Assembly: GCA_014843695.1 (NCBI GenBank)
Contig: CM026400.1
Location: 17,374,294 to 17,438,293 of the forward strand
Length of the DNA: 64,000 nucleotides
DNA from: Archivesica marissinica
Lineage: Eukaryota; Mollusca; Bivalvia; Venerida; Vesicomyidae
Direction: 5' to 3'
Position 1 is the stretch's first letter; each line of letters begins with the position of its first letter. A program made the translations under genes and the position numbers. A model generated the notes under the pieces. The model was given only the letters and a program-made list of their open reading frames with translations. It ran no database searches and was not told where the DNA came from. This document shows positions 10,539 to 25,500 of the stretch, in pieces.

Positions 10539-13500
10539 GTAAGCTTCTCTTTATTTCTTTGTTTTCGTCATCAACAGCTAGGATCAGTTTAGCGATAGTG
10601 TCACCATGTGCAATCTCAAACACTAACATCATTTACTGTGAAACCGTGACACGGTGGAACACAAGTATTGATAAGGTAATGCATGCATGACAAGCGGACA
10701 CTTTATTTCTTTGTTTTCGTCATCAACAGCTAGGATCAGTTTAGCAATAGTGTCACCATGTGCAATCCCATACACAATATCATATTTTACTGTGAAACGT
10801 TCATACCTGCAACACAAGAAGCCGTAAATGCATGACAAGACGAGACAATTTATTTATGTGTTTTTCTTATTTGAAACTGAAATCTCTGGAAATTTGTCCT
10901 GGAATTTCTTTAGAATCGTGCTGTTACGACACAAATCTATAAATCTAATGCACTTCCAGGACATATTTTTATAAAGTTTGGCTGTTATTTTCACCGTTAG
11001 TGTGCAAAGGTCGTCGCTATTGTGCAAAGGTCGTCGTTAGCGCTAGTGTGCAAAGGTCGTCACTAGTGTGCAAAGGTCATCGTTAGTGTGCAAAGGTTGT
11101 TGCTAGTGTGCATAGGTCGTCGTTAGTGTGCAAAGGTCATCGCTAGTGTGCAAAGGTCGTCGTTAGTGTGCAAAGGTTTTCGTTAGTGTGCAAAGGTCGT
11201 CGTTAGTGTGCAAAGGTCGTCGCTAGTGTGCAAAGGTCGTTGCTAGTGTGCAAAGGTCGTCATTTACCGTGAAACCTTGTGTCTGTATTTTACTAATGTG
11301 TGAATATAGCTGAGATAAGCAAGAAACACACAAGACATTAAACTCTCTCTCTCGAAAGCAAATGCCCTTCTTGGCGCTTCAAACACAGAAGCATAATGCA
11401 TACAATTAATTATAATTATAGTTTCACACCCATTATAAGCCACATATTAAATGCAAACATATGTTATTGCCTCATATGCAAGTCAAGCAAAATATTTGGC
11501 GGATTTTCAATTATTTAGATACAGTCTACTACATCCGTTATGTCAAAGTCGGTTATGTCGAATTCCCCGGTTATCTCGAAGTCGGATCAAAGTCCCGTTT
11601 CAGACACTATCATGTTACATATGACTGGATCTGTTTATATCGAATTTCGTTAAGTCAAACTTCGGTTATGTCATTGTATTTTTTTGTTCGGTCTGACGGA
11701 ATTCGACATAACGGATGTAGACTGTAGTTGGTAATTTAGTTTGATTTACCAGAATATAATTCTAAAAACATATCTTCAACATCTTTTATAAGGCAAGCAA
11801 TATTTAATTTCCTAGATGTAGCAAGAAAATGGGAAAGAGATCATGGTTTTTGGAAGATTTACAAAATAATGGTATCATGTTTTAACAATGTGGGGTGGGG
11901 TAAAATTCTGCCATGTTATCATTGCAATGTTCTCAGATCTATTATCCCAGTAGAGATAACTCGTGGCATAAATAACGTATAGGGATGCCTCATATCATGA
12001 CAGAATGAAGTTTGCAGTTTGCATTGTAACATAATAGTCTTATGAACATAATTGTTTTGAATACAACATACAGTAAAACCAGTGTTAAAGCAGCCAGCCA
12101 AGGGATGCACAGAAAGTGGCAGCATAGCACAGGTGGCTGCTTAATAGAGGTCACCTGTATAACAAAACATATTGGGAATTTGTAGACTGGTTGCTTAATA
12201 CAAGTTGGCTGTTTAATAGAGGTGACCACTAATACAGGTTTGACTGTACTTAAAAACATATAAATTATTAAGAACTGATTGTCTTAGATTATCCTCAATA
12301 TAATTTGTCATAAAATCTAACAATGAAATGACAGTTTACATGCCTTAGTTTATATGCACACCCCCCCCCCCCCCGACATAATCCTTTTAATGCGAAAAAA
12401 AGGAATTTCATCTTCCATATCAAGAAACTAACACTATGTAACCAAGGGTTTGTTGGTGCAAAATAGTTCAAACAATGAATTTCATCTTCTATATCAAGTA
12501 ACTAGCACTGTTAACAATTTACACCAACCATAGGCTTTATGGCCCAAAAATAGCCAAATTCATAATACTGTATTGTAAATTGATATCCCTTGAGATCTGT
12601 TTTAAGCAACCTAAATGCATCTATCTTAATATTAATTGGAAAAGAATCTTAAATATCAAAACAAAATACAAACAAAAAAATCTTACTAATGACTTTTGCT
12701 TTTGCAATTTCACAAAAATAATAAATCTCTTTTATCATCCTTATAAACTTGGGATTGCAGTTTGGTATTTTAATAGTTATCAGACCCTAATGCTACCCTA
12801 ATGCCTAAAGACTGTTTGACAATAAACTGGGCAATAAAACATTATGGAATGGAGACTGGCATTACAATATTTCCTGGCGTTTTTAATTAGATGAGGATGT
12901 TGGAGGAAATAACACACTCAGTTTATTTCACAGGCAATAGGAGTTAAAATTCTAAGAAAAAAGTTCACTTTGACAAAATAGACCATTTGCCTGTAGGCTA
13001 CTGTAAAAATTCTAAGAAAAAGTTGCTTTGACAAAAAATAGATACAGTGGACTGCCATAAGTTCACAATATCTGCTTATAAAGTTTGCAACAAAATGGTC
13101 CATTGATTTGTTGTCATGTCACACAAAAAGCATTTCACCTTAAATATTGTCTTTTAAAGTCTCTCTATGCATATTGTTTCTTTCTTCAGGTATAAAAATA
13201 ACTCGTAATTCATATGCAAATTTATCCTAGGGTGAACCTTAACCCATTTCATTCTTGATACAGTTAATGGCTTTTGCAAACAACATAGATCCAGATCAGC
13301 CGCAGCGTGACGCTGCATGCTGATCAGGATCTATGTTGTTTGCTACATAGCCAAGTGTCTTAGCAGATCATCTGACTAGCACACAGCATAGAGCCTGATC
13401 AACGAAACGTTCCATGGTGGCTGATCTGGCTCTATGTTCTTTGCAAATACTGTTTGAACGGTATCCAGAATGAAACAATTAATAAGCCACCATTTACAGA

Positions 13501-16500
13501 TTTATTGGTGATTTTGTTAAAAACGTACCAATAAAGGGAAGTATTTTACACATGGTAATTTCACAACAACAGATTCGTTAGTGGGCATATAGTCCCAATT
13601 TTATTGTTAACAGTATTAATGAATTACTGAAATATGAAAATATAAGACAATACCAAAATATCTAATCATCTGTTCCTGACATATTCTTAGCACATTCTAA
13701 TTAACCCTTTTTCAACCCCACAGGCCTCTAAATAGGCTTATGAAAAGTGTAGATCCAGATGAGCCGGCTCGTAACGAGCCGTCTCCTCATCAGGATCTGC
13801 ACTTTTTTGCCAGTAATAATTATTACTATTTTTAGATAAAATTACCCATTTTGATAAATGAACTGGTCCAAATGTAATTTTGTTATTAATTTATTGGTCT
13901 AAAAATATCATGGACCAGTCCATGTCAGTTACTTGGGGTTGAAAGGGTTAAAGTGCATTGTGGGGCTTTAAACTAAACATGGTTAAATACTTTGTTGCTA
14001 TATCCTTGAATATATACAGACGGATCTGTAGCCCAGTGGTAAAACGTTGGACTGGTAATCCAGGGATCGCAGGTTCGACCCCCCCGTCTGACCCTAATAA
14101 AATGAACAGTCTTTCAATTGGGACCGTGGTCTCGTGTCAGTGCCTTACACCGTGCACGTAAAAGAACCAGAGGAGACTCTGGACTGGGTCTCTGTCTGTA
14201 TCATGCACTGTCCTCCAAAAATTTAAAATGACTAATGTCTTCAGGAGGCGTCGCTCATATGGGCGACCGGTAGCGACGATAAATAAACGTAAACACACAA
14301 CAGCATTAGTAAACCATACCAAGGACACATCTTCACAATTTTGCTTAGTATCTTAATACATTATCATTGAACTATGACTTATGGAATGTCAGTGGTTCTA
14401 CCTGGGTAGATATAATAGGGTTTGGAGCCTGTATCGCCAGGCATACTAGAGTTATACATATATATGGAACCATGGAATCATTTTGGGTTAGCTTGTTTGA
14501 TAAATTATTATGGAACTATGACTTATGGAATGTCAGTGGTTCTACCTGGGCAGATATAATAGTGTGGAGCCTGTATCGCCAGGCAATAATTTTGTGTTAG
14601 CTTGTTTGATTTGTGTCAATGCAGACAGATACATTTGAAGAGACACTTGGGGGGGGGGGAGGTCTGAAGGGGCACCTGAGGAAGTAGATGTGTTAATAAT
14701 ATGTAAGTTGGGTGGAAAACCCTTATGAGGGTCACACTGGGGAGTCGGGGGGGGGGGGAGGTCTGAAGGGGCCTGAGGAAGTAAAAGGTGTGTAATAATA
14801 TGTAAGTTTGGTGGAAAACCCTTAATGAGGGTAATACTGGGGAGTCGGGGGGGGGAGTGCTGAAGGGCAATGAGGAAGTAAAGTGTGTAATAATATGTAA
14901 GTTGGTGGAAAACCTTAATGAGGGTAACGCTGGGGAGTGGGGGGGGGGGGGAGATTCTGATTTTATTAGGGAAAAACTTCGGAATGAGTAGCAAACCAAG
15001 AACACTTGTAGGTATTTCTTTGAATAAATAAATTCTTGGAACATAATTCACACCTATCTCCAGACTATTGGTATAGTGTCTGCTTACAAATAAGTGCTAT
15101 AATGACCTTATTTATTGCCCACCCCTTCATGTACATCCATTAAATAATAAGAGCTCCCTTTGAGCTTGTCAGTTAGTTATCTTGTTTAGGAGGGAGGTGT
15201 CATTAGAGATAGGTAGCAGAAGTATGCTCTTGGGGAGATATAGAAAATAATAACTGATTAAAGGAAGAAATGGGATGAACTTATAACACCATTCCGATAA
15301 TTAAAGAAAATCGTGAGGCCCCGTTTATGCCAATGTGGATTTCATCTCACTGGGCTGTTTGTTAGATTGATAGAGTCATCATTTGAATGAATATTGACTG
15401 AATATACTTGTAGATGTGTATGATGTGGCCAAACCCTGAATGAAGTGTTTCTTAACCTGTTGAATAAATTAAAAATTAATGTGCAAACAATATAGATCGA
15501 GATCAGCTGCGGCGTAACACTGTCTCTGATCAGGATCTATGTTGTTTGCTATTCAGATAAGTGTTTTAGCGCCACTATCTGAATAGTAAACAGCATAGAG
15601 CCTGATCAGATGGTACATTCTGTTCCGTCAGAAGCGACTTTAGTCATGATTAGCATGTTATGGGTTAATACAACTATAGTGTATCCGATCAATGGGCTAT
15701 TGGCCAAAAAGGCTTGCTTAACCCATTCAACACCAAGTAACTCACATGGACTGGTCCATGATATTCATAAACCAATAAATGAATCAGAAAATCACATTTG
15801 GACAAGTTCATTTATCAAAATGGGTAATTATGTCTAAAAATAGTCATGTCACTGGCAAAAAGTGCAGATCCTGATGAGACGGCTCGTCATGAGCCGGCTC
15901 ATCTGGATCTACACTTTTTGTAAGCCTATTTAGAGGTCTGTGGTGTTGAAAGGGTTAATAGCAACATTCGAAATCCCGTTTCATAAAATATTGCATGAAA
16001 TCACAACTCTATAAGTTATAAGATACTATATATATGTACAACACACTTTATTCTGTAGGGACAGGAGTACACGCAGCAGTTCCTGCTGGAGTATCAGAGA
16101 GAGGATGGAGGAGAATGGATGAGGTTCCGAAACAAGCTCGGAGAAGAGGTACGTTCAATTTCGTGCAAGAATAGAAGAATTAGTTTTTTGTACTACTTTT
16201 TTTTTAAGCAGCCAACCAAGGGAATCTCAGAAAATGGCTGCTTAGTATATGTAAAATGTATAATAAAACGCATATTGGGAATCTGGAAACTGGCTGCTTA
16301 ATACAGGTTGGCTGCTTAATAGAGGTGACCACTAACACAGGTTTGACTGTAGGCTTAAAATGATAATAAATCTGACCACTACATCTGTGAACCTCCGCAA
16401 CCTTCAAAATAACATCTTATCTTGCGGATAAAGTTGTCTGTATATGGCAACCACGCCTAACAGCAACATATCTCACCACTACCACTGCACCACCACAACC

Positions 16501-19500
16501 TCCTCCCCTCCCCCACCCCAAAGGCTGTGTACACCCAATGCTGATAATATGATTTTCGAAAACTGAACTATCTGCAAAGTATAAGAACGAAAACAGGAAT
16601 TTCATATCTCATTTTCTTATATAAGGGAGACAATCCATATTGCTCTGATGTCTAGTCCTTTTAGTTTTTTTCATGAAGATTTACCTCCCTTATTGTGAAG
16701 AGCATAATTATCTGCACACAATGAGAATAACACTTGCTAATCGGTTGCATAATTACAATAGAAAAAAATTCCACACCAGAAATCAAACAATAGACAAACA
16801 ATAAGACGACTGGCACCAGAAATTGACTATGTTTATTTATGTAGATAAAAGATTAATTGGTTCTGTGCAGGATGTGTTTTACAAGACAGTGCAAGTTTGT
16901 TTTGGCGTGGTAGTGTAAATTCCATACTCAAGTGGGGTAATCAAGTGTTCACTCAGATCTTGGGTTTTTTCTCCCAAATATCTTGAATTACTTGTCTTGT
17001 CTGTGGAAGATGCTAAAAGTCTTTTTTTTGATGAATTTTGTTTATATTTGTTCGTTACCTTGTTATAAAGTAAACAAAGAAAGACGAACACATGTCATCA
17101 ACAAACGAACAAAAATGAGTTGTATGTTTATGTACATTTCAAAGAAATACTTGCATGGTTACAGTCGGCATTGCTATAATATCATAAAGCTCTTGCTGGT
17201 ATCAAGCGATGAATATCTCTTCACCTTCTAGATTGTGCAAATTTCTTTTAGCTCGATTAAAAAAAAAAACATTCTTACAGCATTAGTTTTCGAGACCTCG
17301 TTCCTGATGGAGTCCATCGCCACGAGGGAGAGGAAAGGGGCAAGTTGGATCTAAGGATCATGCCGTGTCATGTTTTCCGTTACGAGGTGGATGCCATCTC
17401 CACCATGTTACCATGACAGCTCCACTTGCCTAAGGACACCACCACCGTTGTTATTGCGGTGTTCGATCTCACAACCTCTCAGGGGTTTCATCATTGTTAC
17501 GGGTGTAACCATTAGCCGGTCAGGGGGGACGAGCTGGTGCAACACATTTCTCTGATCAGGTGGGGGGGGGGAGCTGGTGCAACATTTCTCTGATCAGGCG
17601 GGGGGACGAGCTGGTGCAACATTTCTCTGATCAGCGGGGGGAGGAGCTGGGTGCAAACATTTCTCTGATCAGGGCGGGGGAGGAGCTGGTGCAACATTTT
17701 CTCTTGATCAGGCGGGGGGACGAGCTGGTGCAACATTTCTCTGATCAGGCGGGGGGAGAGCTTGGTGCAACATTTCTCTGGTCAGGGGGGGGGAGGAGCT
17801 GGTGCAACATTTCTCCGGTCAGGGGGGAGGAGCTGGTGCAACATTTCTCCGGTCAGGGGGGGAGGAGCTGGTGCAACATTTCTCCGATCAGGGGGACGAG
17901 GGAGGGGACACAACACAATCAACAAGAGTTGTCAGATTCATATCACCATAGCAATGTGTGGTTGAAGATGGCTGTGACTGTGGTTTATATACATTCCCTT
18001 TCTACACCCCTTCCCCCCCCCAACTATTCCTTTTTATTATGTATAAATATTTCGAGAATGTTTTGATAACATTAAAAGGGATCTCAAGAAAATACGATTG
18101 TGAAATTCCAGAGATGGGAAAAAAACCAAGAGATTAATACACGGTTAATGTCCTATATGCAAAATGTTGATGGATCAAGCTAAGTCAAATCAATGCCAAC
18201 ATTTGACGTTATATTATATACCTTCAATCGGCTGTAAGCTCACATCCATCAAAGTCATCACATTAGCGTCATAATCTTTATTAAGCTTCTAAATATGAAG
18301 ATAATCCGTCTAAACATATAATAAAAAAATATTTTTTGTGAGAATGACCATTCTATGCAGAGTGATAAAAGATTTGCAAAAATGAAGGTTTATGATAGTA
18401 AGATAAGAAAGGTATACAGGAAGTTTGGAGGCACCGAATCTAGAGCCCTGTCTCTCGTGCTGTCAGGTTCTAGCATCAGATGTCCATGTTGCCTACAGGT
18501 AAAGTCACTCACAAAAGTCATGAACCTATCATCTGTCAAAAATGTATATGAAATGTGATACAGTATTTTTGGAAAGGCACTGTAGTACATCTCTCGGTAT
18601 GTACTGTTTGGCCTTGGCTGGCCGGCCAATGACATGGTTTAGGCTGCTGGTTGTATTTTGTTACTGAAACTGAATTTTGATGTGATGTACAGTGTTTTTG
18701 GAATGGAAGTTTCATTTTTGTATATAAATATTAGCCATTCTGCCATTTTGAGTGTGTTACATACACCAGTATGGAACTGTTTGAACAGTCTTAGTAGCCA
18801 ACACCGTTTCCCATTGGCTGAACGTCTTAGTAGCCAACACCGTTTCCCATTGGCTGAACGTCTTAGTAGCCAACACCGTTTCCCATTGGCTGAACGTCTT
18901 AGTAGCCAACACCGTTTCCCATTGGCTGAACGTCTTAGTAGCCAACACCGTTTCCCATTGGCTGACAGTTTTATTAGACAACATGGTTTCCCATTGGCTG
19001 ACAGTCTTATTACCCAACATTCCCATTGGTTGACAGTCTTACTAACATGGTTTCCCATTTGTTGACAGTCTTACTAACATGGTAACCCATTGGTTGACAG
19101 TCTTACTAACCTGGTATCCCATTGGTTGACAGTCTTACTAACATGGTTTCTCATATAGCTTCCGACATGTGGACAACAAATTGACATTACTGTAAACACA
19201 TGAGATACAACAGAGAAGTTTCAAGCACTACTGATAGTATTCATGTATTGAGAAACATTGCCAATGTTTCTATTACCTCCCTTGGGAGAGTCAGATTTAT
19301 CCCACAACTATATATTGGAATCCTTTGTTTTTAGTGTTGTTCCCTAACCAGATGTTGTTTTATGATTAGTGATTGTAGCTAGCTAGCTATATAAGTTTAT
19401 TTAAAGTCGCCACCGCATAAATGCATTTGGGCGACTAAATTATCTAAGGTGATTAAAAGAGGTCTAAAAATAGTTAATAAACTATTAAAATTACAATACT

Positions 19501-22500
19501 ATGATGTTTAGAGGGCTAAGTGGGTTGCATTAATCTCAGAGTGTGTTCGGTTTTCATATCTCCCACTCCCGCTCGCACGCGATTGTGTACCAACGGGGGT
19601 CGGAGGTAGACCGGGTGAAGAAATTACCTGGTGCAATTACTACGTCTAAGAAGATTAAGACACAGTAAATTGTTTGTTAGTTTGTTTGTTCTATTAGTGA
19701 TTGTATCAAAATCATGTTGATTATATAGTAACCACATTTTTCAACTCTGCATGCTGGGTAAAATAAAGACTATAAATAGTTCAAATAATTGTAGCAGACG
19801 ACAATTCATTAATGTGTTTTTCATATTTGTAGCTGAAAACTCTGGAAATATGTCGTGGAATTTCGGAAATTTCATGGACATATTTGATGGTTATTTTCAC
19901 CGTGTGCAAAGAATTAAAAATAAAATAGGAATTCGAGGTACTTTAATAAATTTCATAGATTTAAGTTGAGGGAATGGATGAAAATTTGATAGCATATGGT
20001 GCAAAGTAAACAGCATCAAGGATAAAAACAGAGAATACCCAATTAACCCTTTCCTTCAATGAGATTTAGGTTAATATACTATTATATCTCCATACAAATG
20101 ACAGCCATTTAGCTATCATGCAGTGTATAAGTAGTCGCCATATCTATCCCACCTCTATATTACTGGGACTACATGAGATTCTGGCCTTTATTATGAACAT
20201 TGGGTTTAGCTACTACATTGTCGATGTATGTTGTATTGGTAATGGCGTCAAGAGCTGCTTCTATGAGGGAAAAGGTTAAAATGACTTATCCTCCTTTAGT
20301 AGGAGTATTCAGGGGCAGTAACTCACTACAAGCATGCTTTGTATCTGGTTGCAGGTCGATGTGAATCTATTTCAGACTGATCTGTTGTCCAGTGGTTAAC
20401 AGGCTGCACTTGTAATCCAGGGATCGCAGGTTCGATCCCCCGTCTGACCCTAATAAAATTAACAATCTTTCAGCTGGGACTGTAAACCGAGATCTTGTGT
20501 CGGTGCTTTACTCCGTGCACGCATAAGAACCAGAGGTCATTCTGGAATGGGTCTCTGTATGTATCATTGCACTATCCTCCAAAAATCTCTTCAGGAGGCG
20601 TCACCGTCACTCATATGGGCAACCGGTAGCGACGATAAGTAAACATAAAACACACACACAGAACCTATTTCTATAGCCAAAAGGTGCGACACCTCGTTCA
20701 TTAAATACACATAGAAAAGAAAGGAAAAGCCAGACTTCTCGAGGGTTTATTATGTGTTTTGGTGAAAACTGGAGATATTTGAACCCTCTCGGGGGTGGGT
20801 GGGGGCTGGGAACAGTCTCACTTCAAAATGAAATACTGCACGAGTGCACGTGTCTGCTATCGGGAATTTATGTTGTTCAGGGTGTGAGTTATTTTGCAGT
20901 CTTATTCAATTATTATCTATATGCTATGCTAAGTCTTCTAAAGAAACTGATATCAGTATTTCCCCTGTGGTGCTGCGTTTCGAAGTAAATATCAATTCCT
21001 TATATTCACAGCATGGTCATAGAATTTCTATTTCATATTCAATTTAATTGTAGACCATGAAAAAAAACTCGAGAAACATTTGACAAATTAATGAAAGAGC
21101 GAAATTTATCGCATATCAAATAAAGAAACAGAACCCTCCAAGAATTTTGGAATTTGGAGAAATTGTTTTGAAGTCTAGATGAAAAATATTATCTCACAGC
21201 ATGTTTCAAAATTCCACTGTCAATCACTGGAAACGTGGCTGTCACATTACTGAAGAGTTGGTACTTTTATATAAACATTATCAACTTGCTGACAAGTTTG
21301 ATGCTTTCAAACTCTCATCAGATCTCGAGAGATTCGGTGAGATTATTTGAAGATTATGTCAGTCACACCAAACAGTGGGAAGGCTTAACATTGATCTTAA
21401 TACAGCAGCTGCGTGAGTCGGATGAAATGGAGCTGGAATGTTTGCAATTCATTGTTTCTTAACCCTATCCCCCATAGCAACGCAATTCATCGTTTCTTTA
21501 CCCTATCCCCCATAGCAACGTGATTCATTGTTTCATAACCCTATCCACCATAGAAATGCAATTCATTGTTTCTTAACACTTTTCTTAACACTATCCCCCA
21601 TAGCAACGCAATTCATTGTTTCTTAACCCTATCCCCCATAGCAACGCAATTCATTGTTTCTTATCCCTATCCCCCATAGCAACGCAATTCATTGTTTCTT
21701 AACCCTATCCGCCATAACAACGCAATTCATTGTTTCTTAACCCTATCCCCCATAGCAACGCAATTCATTGTTATTTATCTCCCATAGCAACGCATGTTTG
21801 TGAGGCAGTTATTTACCATAATCGATGAATAGGTAGCCAGCACATCACCCCACCTCCATCTCCATACAGCACATCTACCCCACCTCCATCTCCATACAGC
21901 ACATCTACCCCACCTCCATCTCCATACAGCACATCTACCCCACCTCCATCTCCATACAGCACATCTAGCCCACCTCCATCTCCATACAGCACAGCTACAC
22001 CACCTCCATCTCCATACAGCACATCTACCCACCTCCATCTCCATACAGCAATCTACCCCACCTCCATCTCCATACAGCACATCTAGCCCACCTCCATCTC
22101 CATACAGCACATCTAGCCCACCTCCATCTCCATACAGTACATCTACCCACCTCCATCTCCATACAGCACATCTACCCCACCTCCATCTCCATACAGTACA
22201 TATACCCACCTCCATCTCCATACAGTACATTACCCCACATCCATCTCCATACAGTACATCTACCCCACCTCCATCTCCATACAGTACATCTAGCCCACCT
22301 CCATCTCCATACAGTACATCTACCCCACCTCCATCTCCATACAGTACATCTAGCCCACCTCCATCTCCATACAGTACATCTACCCCACCTCCATCTCCAT
22401 ACAGCACATCTACCCCACCTCCATCTCATACAGTACATCTACCCCACCTCCATCTCCATACAGTACATCTACTATCTCCATACAGCGCATCTAGCCCACC

Positions 22501-25500
22501 TCCATCTCCATACAGTACATCTACCCCACCTCATCTCCATACAGCACATCTAGCCCACCTCCATCTCCATACAGTACATCTACCCCACCTCCATCTCCAT
22601 ACAGTACATCTACCCCACCTCCATCTCCTACAGTACATCTACCCCACCTCCATTCCTACAGCACATCTACCCCACCTCCATCTCCATACAGTACATCTAC
22701 TCCATCTCCATACAGTACATCTACTCCATCTCCATACAGCACATCTAGCCCACCTCCATCTCCATACAGTACATCTACCCACTCCATCTCCATACAGCAC
22801 ATCTAGCCCACCTCCATCTCCATACAGTACATCTACCCCACCTCCATACAGCACATCTACCCCACCTCCATCTCCATACAGCACATCTAGCCCACCTCCA
22901 TCTCCATACAGCACATCTAGCCCACCTCCATCTCCATACAGCACATCTAGCCCACCTCCATCTCCATACAGCACATCTAGCCCACCTCCATCTCCATACA
23001 GTACATCTACCCCACCTCCATCTCCATACAGTACATCTACCCCACCTCCATACAGCACATCTACCCCACCTCCATCTCCATACAGCACATCTAGCCCACC
23101 TCCATCTCCATACAGCACATCTAGCCCACCTCCATCTCCATACAGCACATCTAGCCCACCTCCATCTCCATACAGCACATCTAGCCCACCTCCATCTCCA
23201 TACAGTACATCTACCCCACCTCCATCTCCATACAGTACATCTACTCCATCTCCATACAGCACATCTAGCCCACCTCCATCTCCATACAGTACATCTACCC
23301 CACCTCCATCTCCATACAGCACATCTAGCCCACCTCCATCTCCATACAGTACATATACCCCACCTCCATCTCCATACAGCACATCTAGCCACCTCCATCT
23401 CCATACAGCACATCTAGCCCACCTCCATCTCCATACAGCACATCTAGCCCACCTCCATCTCCATACAGTACATCTACCCCACCTCCATCTCCATACAGTA
23501 CATCTACCCACCTCCATACAGCACATCTACCCCACCTCCATCTCCATACAGCACATCTAGCCCACCTCCATCTCCATACAGCACATCTAGCCCACCTCCA
23601 TCTCCATACAGCACATCTAGCCCACCTCCATCTCCATACAGCACATCTAGCCCACCTCCATCTCCATACAGTACATCTACCCCACCTCCATCTCCATACA
23701 GTACATCTACCCCACCTCCATCTCCATACAGTACATCTACCCCACCTCCATCTCCATACAGTACATCTACCCCACCTCCATCTCCATACAGTACATCTAG
23801 CCCACCTCCATCTCCATACAGTACATCTACCCCACCTCCATCTCCATACAGATTACTTGTAATTGTGTGGTGTCCAGTTGTAGAGTGTCGGAATCGAACA
23901 GTCCCTGGTTCGATACTCGGTCAGGCCACGTATGTAGTGTCATTGAGCAAGGCACCTCAACCGCTCAGTCTGCCCAGGAATACATGTCTAGGTCCCCACA
24001 AGGGGTATGACATTAATGGAACATACATATGTCAACTCAGCATGCTGGGAAATATAATGGTTATAAATAGTTCAAATAATTGTAGCATACGTCAATTCAT
24101 TAAATTAAATGTATTTTTCTTATTTGTGACTGAAAACTCATGCTAGCACAGTGGTAGCGCGTTCGCTTCAGGTGCGAAGGTCTGGCGTTTGGGCCCAGCT
24201 GGAGCCATTACGATTGTGCCCATAGACAAGGCATTTAAATTCCACATGCCTCCTCTCTCCCTCGTGTCGATGGATTCCATCAGAAATGAGGTCTCAAGAA
24301 TGATTAATATAAGTTATAAGAACTTGTTTCGCAATCGAGCTAAAATAAATTTGTATAAACTAAAACTCTGGAAATGTGCTTCATGGCATTTCATTGGAAT
24401 TGTGTCGTAACATATATTTTAATGAAATTCCAGGACATATTGGACTGTTGTTTACACCGCTTGTATGCAGAGGGTTAACATAGAGACAGTTGCCAGGGGT
24501 GTAGCCAGGCAAAAATGAAGTGTGAGCAAATCTGGGGCACTGATTGTGTGACTAATCTAGGAGGCAGAATTTATCAATTTTATTTGTATATTCTCTTGTA
24601 TACCACCCCTTCAGTTTGTATTCCATGTTTGGACTATTTTATTTTTTCTGTTTCTTCTGAACGATGTGTAGCAGCTGCGTTTTTGCGTACAGGTAGCTAT
24701 GTGCCGTGTTGCATAGACTGATAGGAGACTCGAGATATGGATGGAGATGTAGCGCGATGCTGATCATGTATTTCTGTGTTTCAGTTGTTTAAGGGAAACG
24801 AGAATACGTATTTGACGGAGCTAAGAGAAGTGTCGCCACCTATCATTGGACGTAGAATCCGGTTTATCCCTTACAGTAAAGACCTGCGTACAGTGTGCAT
24901 GAGAGTAGAAATATATGGTTGTCTATGGAAAGGTGAGTGGATGGTATGGCCCGTGAACCCCCTGCATACATTGTGCATGGGTGTAGAAATATATGGCTGT
25001 CTATGGAAAGGTGAGTGGATGGTATTGCCCGTGAACCCCCTGCATACATTGTGCATGGGTGTAGAAATATACAGCTGTCCGATTACCCATGAACCCCCTG
25101 CATACATTGTGCATGGGTGTAGAAATATACAGCTGTCCGATTACCCATGAACCCCCTGCATACATTGTGCATGGGTCTAGAAATATACAGCTGTCCGATT
25201 ACCCATGAACCCCCTGCATACATTGTGCATGGGTCTAGAAATATATGGTTGTCTATGGAAAGGTGAGTGGATGGTATAGCCCGTGAAAAATGTGCGTGGA
25301 ACTACCTGGATAAACCCTGAATATACTGTGCATGGGTGTCGATATCTATCTATATCTATCTGCATACACTGTGCAATATGGAGTATTGAAATGTATAAAT
25401 ACTTTTGGCCTTCTTATTGCTAATGCATCTTTCATCACTACCATGGGACCAGCAGACAGAACTATCTAATAATTGCTTGTAGATAACACTTGATAAAATG

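Noticed and set aside
14020..14093. Candidate tRNA-Thr gene (also tRNA-like heads at 20378, 24140, 25835, 39600, 56945)
   Set aside because: Each is followed by the same SINE body, occurs in several copies and shows imperfect acceptor and D stems. They are SINE promoters, not tRNA genes.
14542..15051. Proline-rich minus-strand frames of 142-169 codons
   Set aside because: They are the complement of the G-rich 95-bp repeat.
21775..23526. Minus-strand frames of up to 295 codons ([10 protein letters not shown] / CTVWRWRW)
   Set aside because: Artefacts of the 30-bp minisatellite.
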